Below, piece by piece: positions 24,295-31,495 of a stretch of DNA of 38,022 bases. The translations under genes and the position numbers were made by a program. This DNA comes from Atopobiaceae bacterium UBA5363 (GTDB taxonomy: Bacteria; Actinomycetota; Coriobacteriia; Coriobacteriales; Atopobiaceae): NCBI GenBank assembly GCA_002407925.1, contig DHPN01000027.1:41613-79634 (forward strand). Reading direction: 5' to 3'. Under the pieces are notes generated by a model, which was given only the letters and a program-made list of their open reading frames with translations, was not told the origin of the DNA and ran no database searches. Positions within the stretch are counted from its first letter, which is position 1, and the number at the start of each line of letters is the position of its first letter.

Positions 24295-25347
24295 ATGCCC
24301 AACGAGGGAAGCTATGAAGCGGCGCAGCAGCGTAGCGAAGAAATTGAACAAGATCTTGCACAGCACCCTGAGCGCTATACGATGCTCACAGGAGACCGCC
24401 CCACCGGTCGCCTTCACCTAGGGCATTATTTTGGGACGATAAAGGAACGCGTACGCCTACAGGAACTGGGCGTCCACACCAACATTGTGATCGCTGACTA
24501 CCAGGTCATTACGGATCGTGACACCACCGCCCACATTCAAGACAACGTCTATAACATGGTGATGGACTATCTTGCCTGCGGCATCGACCCTGATAAGACG
24601 ATGATCTTCACCCATTCGTCCGTACCTGCCGAAAACCAGCTCATTTTGCCGTTTTTGTCGCTCGTCTCGGAATCGGAGCTCGAGAGGAACCCCACCGTCA
24701 AAGCCGAGCAAGAGGCCTCAGGCCATGCGCTCACCGGCTTGCTTCTTACCTATCCGGTCCATCAAGCCTGCGACATCCTTTTTTGCAAGGGCAACGTAGT
24801 CCCCGTCGGGCGAGACCAGCTCCCGCACATTGAGATCACACGCACCATCGCACGGCGCTTCAACGAGCGCTTCCACTGCAGCGTCTTTCCCAACGTCGAC
24901 GGCTTGCTCACATCGACCCCTTTGCTCCCAGGCCTCGACGGGCGAAAGATGAGCAAGTCATACGGCAATGCGATCTCCCTCTCGATGAGCGCGGAGGAAA
25001 CGGCAAAGCTCATCAAGAAGTCAAAGACTGACTCAGAGCGCATGATCACGTTTGACCCCGAAAAGCGCCCAGGCGTCTCTGCCCTGCTTACCACGGCTGC
25101 CATTTGCACGAACAAAAGGCCCGAAGAAATCGCCGCAGAGATCGGCATGGGTGGTTCCGGACAGCTGAAGAGCTACGTAACCACCGCCGTCAACGAGTAC
25201 TTTGCGCCATTGCGCGAGCGTCGCCACAGCTACGAGCATGACCTTGACTATATAAAAGACGTCCTTCACGAGGGAAATCGCCATGCCAATGAGATTGCCA
25301 ACAAAACTCTTGATGAAGTACGTGAGGCAATGGGAATGGTTTACTAG
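24295..25347 (+). CDS. trpS: Tryptophanyl-tRNA synthetase
   Basis: A 350-residue class I synthetase that charges tRNA-Trp. The HIGH motif appears as HLGHYFGT near residue 41 within GDRPTGRLHLGHYFG, the tryptophan/ATP pocket block GNVVPVGRDQLPHIE lies near the middle, and the KMSKS loop appears as GRKMSKSYGNAI. There is a short N-terminal extension of about 25 residues before the catalytic domain. GGAGG lies just before the ATG. No T-box or attenuator fits in the 43-bp upstream gap. The placement close to the aromatic cluster is suggestive, but no trp biosynthesis genes are in the window. Confidence 0.95.
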   Translation: MPNEGSYEAAQQRSEEIEQDLAQHPERYTMLTGDRPTGRLHLGHYFGTIKERVRLQELGVHTNIVIADYQVITDRDTTAHIQDNVYNMVMDYLACGIDPDKTMIFTHSSVPAENQLILPFLSLVSESELERNPTVKAEQEASGHALTGLLLTYPVHQACDILFCKGNVVPVGRDQLPHIEITRTIARRFNERFHCSVFPNVDGLLTSTPLLPGLDGRKMSKSYGNAISLSMSAEETAKLIKKSKTDSERMITFDPEKRPGVSALLTTAAICTNKRPEEIAAEIGMGGSGQLKSYVTTAVNEYFAPLRERRHSYEHDLDYIKDVLHEGNRHANEIANKTLDEVREAMGMVY

Positions 25348-25364
25348 TTTAGTGCCGATAGCGG

Positions 25365-25547
25365 CTAGGCACACTTAAAATAATCTTGTTTGCCAGCAAT
25401 GTAGTCAGCAAGAGCAACAGAGGCATCCAGACCATGAAAGGTCGCACAGATATCACATGAGTCACAATCCGAAATACAAGGGAAACGCTTGTTAACAAAC
25501 GCCGCACGCTCTTCACGCGTTGATTCTTTGATATCAGGCGCGTCCAC
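25365..25547 (-). CDS. Small cysteine-rich protein (CxxCDxCDxC type)
   Basis: About 60 residues. The centre is KRFPCISDCDSCDICATFHGLDA, four closely spaced cysteines that could hold zinc or an iron-sulfur cluster, followed by ALADYIAGKQDYF and a final Cys. I recall similar small proteins, with a cysteine knot followed by a conserved DY-GK helix, in coriobacteria and clostridia, without known function. The frame can start at GTG 25553 or GTG 25547. AGGG lies eight bases before the second, which I prefer. It converges on trpS with an 18-bp gap. Its own promoter is not obvious. Confidence 0.6.
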   Translation of the reverse strand: MDAPDIKESTREERAAFVNKRFPCISDCDSCDICATFHGLDASVALADYIAGKQDYFKCA

Positions 25548-25635
25548 AATCACTACCCTGTTTCTGTGTACTCAGCTTTTGGCAAGCACTAGCTCCAAAC
25601 TTACCCCTCAAGGATCGGACTATTCCCTCTTTCAC

Positions 25636-25680
25636 AATAAGCAAAAGCACGGAAAACGCATATAATGCTACTTCCCGTAC
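25636..25680 (-). terminator. Probable terminator of the arc operon
   Basis: On the minus strand GTACGGGAA pairs with TTTCCGTGC (nine pairs, two G-U) across a loop of about 16 bases, then TTTTGCTTATT follows. It lies 56-100 bases past the arcT stop codon. The remainder of 25554-25736 shows no gene. Confidence 0.45.
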
Positions 25681-25736
25681 TTTGATTAGCTTGTCTTTAA
25701 AAAGCAGCTCCCCTTCTTCTTTGAAAACCTGTTATC

Positions 25737-26855
25737 TCAGAAACTAGCTAAGGCCTTCCCGAGCCTTTTGAGCCCCTCACGCAATATATCAGGCTGCGCA
25801 CAGTAGCCCAGACGAGCTCCACAAGGCAAATCAAAACGGCTTCCTGGTACAAGGAGTACTCCCTCATCTTTAAGTATCTTTTTGCAAAACTCCTCATCAT
25901 CTACAGGTATATCCAATTTTATATATGAGGTGGATACCCCACGAGGTGCCACCCAAGAGACACGTGGCTGTCCATCAATCCATTGTTGTGCGATCTTGCG
26001 GTTACCCAAGACGATCTTGCGGTTACGCTCAAGGATTTTGTCTTTATTTCTCAGTACATAGGTTGCAAGGAGATCATTAAAGACACCACCACAGATCATT
26101 GTATAGTCACGATAAGTGCGAATAAGATCAGATACCTCATTGTCAGCAATAACCCAACCAATACGCGCGCCAGGAACAGAGTAAGTTTTAGAAATGGAAT
26201 TGGTCACGATAGCATGCTCATAGACATCTACCATCGATACATAGTGCTCGGTATCTTCCATAGGTAGATAAACCTCATCAGAAAGTACATAGGAGCCTAC
26301 CGAGGCGGCGATCTCAGCAATCTGATGGACCGTATCTGCTGAGAGAACTGTGCCTATCGGGTTTGAAGCATTGTTGATACAGATGAGTCTTGTATTAGGG
26401 CGTACAAGCTCTTTAAGCTCTTCTATATCTGGCTGCCAGTCAAGATCTTCTCTGAGATGCCAGTACTCGACATCGGCACCAAGCATTCTTGGTATTTCAT
26501 AGAGAGGAGCATAAGTCGGGTATTCAGCTATTACATGATCTCCAGGACGCACGATAGCCATCAGAGCATTAAGATTGGCGCCCGTGGCGCCATTAGTTTG
26601 TAGGATACGCCTCGGCTCGATAGAACTCTTATAGAGCTGAGCCACTTGCTCTTTGAACTCAGGAGATCCCTCGATCCAACCATAGTTCATCTTTTCGCGA
26701 CCAAGTTCTTCATAAAATGTCGCTCCTTGCTTCCCATCAAGCGACAGCAGCTCATCCATCGTCAACGAAGATATAGTAGATTGTGCGATATCCCAGGTGG
26801 CACTTTTCTCCCAGACATTAAGCCATTCCTCCACGCCAATGGTACTGATATGCAT
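25737..26855 (-). CDS. arcT: PLP-dependent aminotransferase of the arginine deiminase operon (ArcT-like)
   Basis: A 372-residue fold-type I aminotransferase. Visible are the NGATGANLNALMAIVRPGDHVI cofactor-phosphate region, YPTYAPLYEIPR, the INNASNPIGT substrate loop, SDEVY for the pyridine-binding Asp/Tyr, SISKTYSVPGARIGW with the PLP lysine, and a C-terminal arginine block in LPCGARLGY. Such genes close arc operons in lactobacilli (arcT), and the family also includes capreomycidine-synthase-like enzymes that act on arginine derivatives, so the substrate may be an arginine or ornithine relative. AAGGAG precedes the ATG. It is the last gene of the operon, behind a strong intercistronic hairpin. 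Confidence 0.85.
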   Translation of the reverse strand: MHISTIGVEEWLNVWEKSATWDIAQSTISSLTMDELLSLDGKQGATFYEELGREKMNYGWIEGSPEFKEQVAQLYKSSIEPRRILQTNGATGANLNALMAIVRPGDHVIAEYPTYAPLYEIPRMLGADVEYWHLREDLDWQPDIEELKELVRPNTRLICINNASNPIGTVLSADTVHQIAEIAASVGSYVLSDEVYLPMEDTEHYVSMVDVYEHAIVTNSISKTYSVPGARIGWVIADNEVSDLIRTYRDYTMICGGVFNDLLATYVLRNKDKILERNRKIVLGNRKIAQQWIDGQPRVSWVAPRGVSTSYIKLDIPVDDEEFCKKILKDEGVLLVPGSRFDLPCGARLGYCAQPDILREGLKRLGKALASF

Positions 26856-26892
26856 ATTTAATCACTCCTTGTAGTCACAATCCAATTGAGCT

Positions 26893-26925
26893 GCGGCCCC
26901 AGCCTCTTTGAGAGGCTAAGGCCGC
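26893..26925 (-). promoter_or_regulatory. Strong stem-loop between arcD and arcT
   Basis: GCGGCC-TT-AGCCTCT pairs with AGAGGCT-GG-GGCCGC around a CAA loop, a 15-bp stem counting two T-G wobbles. No T-run follows, so it is more likely an RNA-processing or mRNA-stabilising element (or a partial terminator) that sets arcT expression relative to arcD. Confidence 0.65.
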
Positions 26926-26950
26926 AAAGACAAAAGAAAGTCAACTAGGT

Positions 26951-28456
26951 TTAGAAGACAGAAATAATGCCTGCCATATTAAGCGGGATAGCGGAAACAC
27001 CAATAATTGCAATAATTATGCAAGATACTATCTCTGCTTTTGAAAGGCCACCACCGACTTCCTTACGTGCAGCAGCATAGAAGAAGAAACCAGGAATGTA
27101 GCCAAGGCAGGCTGTCAGTAAGAACTGCCAGTTACCTCCAAGGCACATAGCAATAACCTGGAAAGCAAGAGCGATGATGCCGGCTACGAGCTGGGCGCCT
27201 TCATGATGCTCAGCCGAGTACTTGCACTGATAGGCTGCTGCATATGCCCAGGTGATCACAATTGTGACGGTACACATAGAAAATGCGAAATTATAGGCAT
27301 CTGAGGACAAAGTTGCCACGATAATAAAGATTTCTGTGAGCGCACCAACTATGATCAAAGAGAACTGCGGCGCATTATGCGAGTTACGCTCATCCCACTT
27401 TGCTGGCAGCAGATGATGTTCTGCCATAACTGAGGTGGTCTCCGCAGGCAGCATAGTAAAGGAGAGCCACGAACCGATTACAGAAATGATGATGGACCAA
27501 GAGATAAAAGCACCGCCCCAACCAGGTGCAAGATATTCAAAGACAAGAATCATCGCAGGGGTGCTATTTGGATCATACGCAATATCAATAAAGTCCTTAT
27601 AGGGCATAACCCCATAGGGTAATATCGAAGCGCCGATATAAATAACCAACAAGATTACAAGGCCAAGAACAGTCGCAGAGCCAACCTCAGACTTCTTAGC
27701 AGCACGCTTTGACATGACTGAAGCACCTTCGATACCGATGAAAGTCCACATCATGATCAAGAAGCACTGCTCGATCTGGTTGGTAACGCTGCCGAGAGCA
27801 TCTCCTCCTGCATCAGCAATGATCCCAGCACTTGAGCTAAGATTGCCCCAGAAATCGGTCGTGAATATACCCGCATTGAAGGCAAACAGAGAAAACATAA
27901 TAAACAGTGCAATCGAAGCAACTTTTACAACCATAACAACAGCGTTGAGAAACGAAGCACTTTCAACGCCATGGATAACGAGCAACGTGATGAGCCACAG
28001 CACCACCGAGACAACAAGGATGCCGCCAAAAGTTGGGTTGCCATCAACGGTAAAGAAACCGGGCAAGATTTGACCGAAGCAGTAGTCAGAACCCAAGGTC
28101 TGAGCAACCATTGTGCCGAATGCAACATTGCCAAGCCATGCTGAAAGCCAGTAACCCCAGCCAGAAATAAAACCGTGAAATGGTCCAAACCCATCGTCTG
28201 CATAGGCGATAACACCATCTGACTCAGGACGCTTCGTGCCTAAGTTGGCCAGTGATAGGGCCAAGAAAAGAAAACCCAGACCTGTGATAAGCCATGCAAC
28301 AATAGCAGCACCTGGGGAAGCAACGGCCCCAAGCTGACCTGTCAGCTTAAAGACGCCAGAGCCGATACAAGACGAAACCACCATCCCCACAAGCCCGAAG
28401 AAACCAACCCCGGCCGATGTGCTTGATGTGATCGTCGTATCATCATGTTTTGTCAT
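26951..28456 (-). CDS. arcD: Arginine/ornithine antiporter (APC superfamily, ArcD)
   Basis: A 501-residue membrane transporter with 12 or 13 hydrophobic segments. The first carries the APC-family substrate motif GMVVSSCIGSGVF. FHGFISGWGYWLSAWLGNVAF and the later FIGIEGASVMSKRAAKKSEVG are typical of basic amino acid antiporters of the ArcD/LysI group. It should exchange external arginine for internal ornithine, which drives the deiminase pathway without energy cost. The frame runs 30 codons further upstream, but the ATG at 28456 has AGGA five bases before it and begins a normal MTKHDD-type N-terminus. It sits third in the arcA-arcB-arcD-arcT operon. Confidence 0.9.
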   Translation of the reverse strand: MTKHDDTTITSSTSAGVGFFGLVGMVVSSCIGSGVFKLTGQLGAVASPGAAIVAWLITGLGFLFLALSLANLGTKRPESDGVIAYADDGFGPFHGFISGWGYWLSAWLGNVAFGTMVAQTLGSDYCFGQILPGFFTVDGNPTFGGILVVSVVLWLITLLVIHGVESASFLNAVVMVVKVASIALFIMFSLFAFNAGIFTTDFWGNLSSSAGIIADAGGDALGSVTNQIEQCFLIMMWTFIGIEGASVMSKRAAKKSEVGSATVLGLVILLVIYIGASILPYGVMPYKDFIDIAYDPNSTPAMILVFEYLAPGWGGAFISWSIIISVIGSWLSFTMLPAETTSVMAEHHLLPAKWDERNSHNAPQFSLIIVGALTEIFIIVATLSSDAYNFAFSMCTVTIVITWAYAAAYQCKYSAEHHEGAQLVAGIIALAFQVIAMCLGGNWQFLLTACLGYIPGFFFYAAARKEVGGGLSKAEIVSCIIIAIIGVSAIPLNMAGIISVF

Positions 28457-28548
28457 TGATGTCCTTTCACCCCGACATAGTCCCTTCACACACAATGCAT
28501 TTGTCTTACATAAGATATTTACGCGTCCGAAAGACTTCACCTCCAAGT

Positions 28549-28576
28549 GGGGCCTCCCGAAAGATCGGAAGGCCCC
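28549..28576 (-). promoter_or_regulatory. Strong stem-loop between arcB and arcD
   Basis: GGGGCCTTCCGA pairs with TCGGGAGGCCCC around TCTT, a 12-bp stem with one wobble, beginning 11 bases after the arcB stop. No T-run follows on the minus strand. Probably a 3' end stabiliser or partial terminator separating the enzyme part of the operon from arcD-arcT. Confidence 0.65.
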
Positions 28577-28587
28577 ATATGCTCTAA

Positions 28588-29580
28588 CTATTTCAGAGTC
28601 GCGTACATAACCGCCTTGATCGTATGTAGACGGTTTTCTGCCTCATCAAAGACACGGGAGTGCTTGCCTTCAAAGACAGAGTCTTCAACTTCCATCTCAG
28701 TAATACCGAACTTATCGGCAACCTCCTTGCCATGAGTGGTGTTGGTATCGTGGAAAGACGGCAGGCAGTGCTCAAAAATGCAGTGAGGGTTAGCTTCAGC
28801 GATGAGCTCTTCGGTTACACGGTAAGGCGACAGGAGCTTGATACGCTCATCGAACAGGTCATAGGACTCCCCCATCGATACCCAGATATCGGTATAGACG
28901 ACATCGCAGTTCTTGGCTCCCTCATGGGGATCCTCGGTAAGGGTGATGCTGCACTCATTTTCAGCAGCTATTGCCTTGCAGGTAGCAACAAGATCAGCAT
29001 GTGGCATACGCGCGGCGGGGCCGCAGGCACAGAAGTTGATGCCGAGCTTGGCACAGACAACCATCAAGGAGTTGGCAACATTGTTGCAGGCATCTCCGAA
29101 AAAGGTAAGCTTTTTGCCCCTCAGATCACCAAACTCCTCGCGTGCTGTCAAGATGTCGGCAAGCATCTGGGTGGGGTGAAACTCAGTAGTAAGCCCATTC
29201 CAGACCGGCACTCCGCTTTTTTGTGCGATCTCTTCTACTTGGGACTGATCGAAGCCGCGATACACGATACCGTCAAACATACGGCCCAAGACACGGGCAG
29301 TATCTTCGGTAGACTCTTTGTGTCCCATCTGGGAGGAGTTAGGATCAAGGTAGGTAACTCCCATACCAAGATCATAAGCTCCTACCTCAAAGGCGCAGCG
29401 TGTGCGCGTAGAGGTCTTTTGGAACAGCAAGACGATGTTTTTGCCCTCAAGGTAGCGATGGGGAATGCCCGCACGCTTCATACGCTTAAACTCAGCTGAG
29501 AGGTCGAGTAGGTAGTTGATCTCGGCGGGGGTGAAGTCCAAAAGCTTAAGGAAACTGCGTCCGGAAATGCTAACACCCAT
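28588..29580 (-). CDS. arcB: Ornithine carbamoyltransferase, catabolic
   Basis: A 330-residue transcarbamylase of usual length. The carbamoyl-phosphate loop is FQKTSTRTRCAFEVG, followed by MGHKESTEDTARVLGRM, the HPTQMLAD motif, and HCLPSFHD near the C-terminus (HCLPAFHD in most members, with the catalytic Cys present). In the deiminase pathway it phosphorolyses citrulline to ornithine and carbamoyl phosphate. An upstream ATG 12 codons earlier exists. AAGGA before 29580 and the family N-terminus support the start chosen. The catabolic role is inferred from its place between arcA and arcD. Confidence 0.95.
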   Translation of the reverse strand: MGVSISGRSFLKLLDFTPAEINYLLDLSAEFKRMKRAGIPHRYLEGKNIVLLFQKTSTRTRCAFEVGAYDLGMGVTYLDPNSSQMGHKESTEDTARVLGRMFDGIVYRGFDQSQVEEIAQKSGVPVWNGLTTEFHPTQMLADILTAREEFGDLRGKKLTFFGDACNNVANSLMVVCAKLGINFCACGPAARMPHADLVATCKAIAAENECSITLTEDPHEGAKNCDVVYTDIWVSMGESYDLFDERIKLLSPYRVTEELIAEANPHCIFEHCLPSFHDTNTTHGKEVADKFGITEMEVEDSVFEGKHSRVFDEAENRLHTIKAVMYATLK

Positions 29581-29660
29581 GTGTAATTCCTTCCGATTGA
29601 CTTCTATCACATACATCTATATCGAAGCGGCCATCCGCCAGCGATACCCAAACAGGCATC

Positions 29661-29695
29661 GAGGCGACACGACACAACTGTGACAAAGCCGCCTC
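29661..29695 (-). promoter_or_regulatory. Stem-loop between arcA and arcB
   Basis: GAGGCG pairs with CGCCTC and an inner CACA/TGTG stem extends it. Just before it on the transcript, 29708-29721 contains the perfect inverted repeat TTGTAC-GT-GTACAA directly after the arcA stop. The weakest of the three intercistronic structures. Confidence 0.5.
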
Positions 29696-29727
29696 TCAGC
29701 ACCCAAATTGTACACGTACAAAACTCC

Positions 29728-30984
29728 CTACAGGTCCTCACGCCAGAAGGGCATGCTCATGCAGCGAGGGCCACCACGGCCACGTGAAAGTTCAGCCGAG
29801 GGAATAACAAGGAGATCGAGGCCCTGTTTATAAAGAAAATCATTGGTAACAGAGTTGCGCTGATAGACACAGATCTTACCAGGGGCAACACAAAGCGTAT
29901 TGGAACCATCGTTCCACTGCTCACGAGCAGCTGCCACCGGGTCCCCGGCTCCACATTTAAGTAGCTGCACGGATTCAAGATCAAGAGCCTTAGCAAGGAT
30001 GCGCTCAAGGCTATCATTCATTTCTTCTATCTTGACTTGACCTTCTGCAGTACCCTTTGTGAGCTTGAAGACCTGCAAAGTACCCATAATCGCTGGGTGA
30101 ATTGTAAACTTGTCGACATCAACTTGCGTGAATACCGTGTCAAGATGCATGAAAGCACGCGAGACAGGGATATTAAACGCGTAGATCTCCTTGATCTCAG
30201 ACTCACTAGCATGCTCACCCCAGAATATGTTTTCAGCGAGCTTATCAATAGCGGCTGCCTGCGTACGCTGGGAAATCCCAATAGCAAGCTTGTGTGCTGA
30301 GAGATTCAGCACGTCTCCACCCTCAGTATGAAAAGCTGCATCGCGACGATACCAAAGGGGTGAGTTTTTGTAGTCTGGATGATACTTGAAGATGTATTTA
30401 CCGTAGAGTGTCTCGCGATTACGCGTCACAGAGAACATCTTGTTGAGATTCACACCATGTCCCACAATTGCAAATGGATCACGCGTGAAATAGGTGTTAG
30501 GCATAGGATCAACAAGAAGATCAGTCTCAGAATCTTTGTCAACGCCAACAAGTTCAGCTAAAGAACCTCCGTGAAGAGCAGGCAGTGCTACTTCATCACG
30601 GCGAATACCGGCGATTGACTTATCGACAAAAGCCTTGGTATCAGCGATAGAGTCCATATACTCTTTAACGACTTTTGTAGCGGTTTTGCCGCGCAAACCA
30701 CTTTCTTTCAACCATTCCTGTGTAAACTCTTCACGAGCACCCGAATGAGCATCAAGGGCCTCAGCCGTGAGCTTCTCAAGATAGAGAATTTCCACACCCT
30801 GCTCGCGAAGAATCTCGGCGAACCGGTCATGCTCTGTTTGTGCAATCTCTAGGAAAGGGATGTCATCAAACAAAAGCCGCTCGAGATCGCCTGGTGTAAG
30901 ATTGAGCAGCTCCTCACCCGGACGATGGAGCATAACCTTTTTCAGCGGACCAATCTCACTGTGGACGTTCAGTCCTTTGAACAT
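29728..30984 (-). CDS. arcA: Arginine deiminase
   Basis: A 418-residue guanidino-group hydrolase that turns arginine into citrulline and ammonia. Recognisable blocks are the N-terminal VHSEIGPLKKVMLHRPG, the FTRDPFAIVG loop, EGGDVLNLS, the HLDTVFTQVD catalytic His block, and the C-terminal RGRGGPRCMSMPF with the nucleophilic Cys. Length is normal. Two upstream ATGs in frame lack a ribosome site of normal spacing. AAGG four bases before 30984 and homology support the start. It is the first gene of the operon, with a promoter at 31071-31099 and an AT-rich upstream region. Confidence 0.96.
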   Translation of the reverse strand: MFKGLNVHSEIGPLKKVMLHRPGEELLNLTPGDLERLLFDDIPFLEIAQTEHDRFAEILREQGVEILYLEKLTAEALDAHSGAREEFTQEWLKESGLRGKTATKVVKEYMDSIADTKAFVDKSIAGIRRDEVALPALHGGSLAELVGVDKDSETDLLVDPMPNTYFTRDPFAIVGHGVNLNKMFSVTRNRETLYGKYIFKYHPDYKNSPLWYRRDAAFHTEGGDVLNLSAHKLAIGISQRTQAAAIDKLAENIFWGEHASESEIKEIYAFNIPVSRAFMHLDTVFTQVDVDKFTIHPAIMGTLQVFKLTKGTAEGQVKIEEMNDSLERILAKALDLESVQLLKCGAGDPVAAAREQWNDGSNTLCVAPGKICVYQRNSVTNDFLYKQGLDLLVIPSAELSRGRGGPRCMSMPFWREDL

Positions 30985-31070
30985 AGTGCCTTTTTCTCCT
31001 TTCATGCCGGCATGCAGCACTTTATATGATTTGAATGACGCGTGGTCCTAGTTGCCTACCACTGACATTC

Positions 31071-31099
31071 ACTATAACCACAATTCTTACTATATCCAA
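31071..31099 (-). promoter_or_regulatory. Promoter of the arc operon
   Basis: On the minus strand TTGGAT (31094-31099) and TATAGT (31071-31076) are exactly 17 bp apart. A start near 31064 gives a leader of about 80 nt to the arcA ATG. Confidence 0.6.
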
Positions 31100-31436
31100 T
31101 AATTAGTAGTACTAAATCAGTTGCAAAAAGCTGTCTTTCGAACGGCATTAAAGTTACCATAAACGGTACCCAGATGCTAAAAAGAGCAGCGCTATTTATT
31201 AAAATATAACAGTTTATCTGGTATTTTATAAAAATAAGAAAAAAAAGTTTGGTTCTATTTGTCAAACAACTTATTGCACCTAAAAATATAAAATTTTATG
31301 TCTTAACGTCTTTCAATATTAAATTTTATTGTTTTTATTTGATATTATATGCATATCGTGTAAGTTAAAATCAGAACTTGTAACAACTATTCATGAGCTA
31401 TCACATACACACTGCTTACGTCTACCACCGAAAATG
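31100..31436. promoter_or_regulatory. AT-rich divergent control region between arcA and ppk
   Basis: No gene is seen here. The sequence is far richer in A and T than its surroundings, with several A- and T-tracts. A perfect 12-bp palindrome ATAAAATTTTAT lies at 31288-31299, and an 11-of-12 copy ATTAAATTTTAT at 31318-31329, 30 bp (about three helical turns) apart. Paired AT-rich palindromes on one face of the helix are what arginine repressor/activator operators look like in general, though these do not match the E. coli TGAAT-type box, so the regulator is unknown. Confidence 0.4.
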
Positions 31437-31465
31437 CTGACAGCTTACTGATATAGAATGTAATC
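31437..31465 (+). promoter_or_regulatory. Probable promoter of ppk
   Basis: CTGACA (31437-31442) and TGTAAT (31460-31465) are 17 bp apart, giving a start near 31472 and a leader of about 25 nt to the preferred ppk ATG. An alternative -10, TAGAAT at 31454, has poorer spacing. Confidence 0.45.
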
Positions 31466-31495
31466 ATGCTGTGTACCGAAAGAAGGGACCCTTTT

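Noticed and set aside
25348..25375. GTGCC/GGCAC inverted repeat after trpS as a bidirectional terminator
   Set aside because: Only five base pairs with a long loop and no T-run on either strand.
27714..28073. Open frame on the plus strand, antisense to arcD
   Set aside because: No domain, and fully inside a well-supported transporter gene.
28660..29499. Long open frame (279 codons) on the plus strand, antisense to arcB
   Set aside because: It lies entirely opposite a clear ornithine carbamoyltransferase, has no recognisable domain or ribosome site, and is explained by codon bias of arcB.
31056..31265. 69-codon open frame in the AT-rich region upstream of arcA
   Set aside because: Hydrophobic translation produced by AT-rich DNA, without a convincing ribosome site. 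It overlaps the arc promoter.
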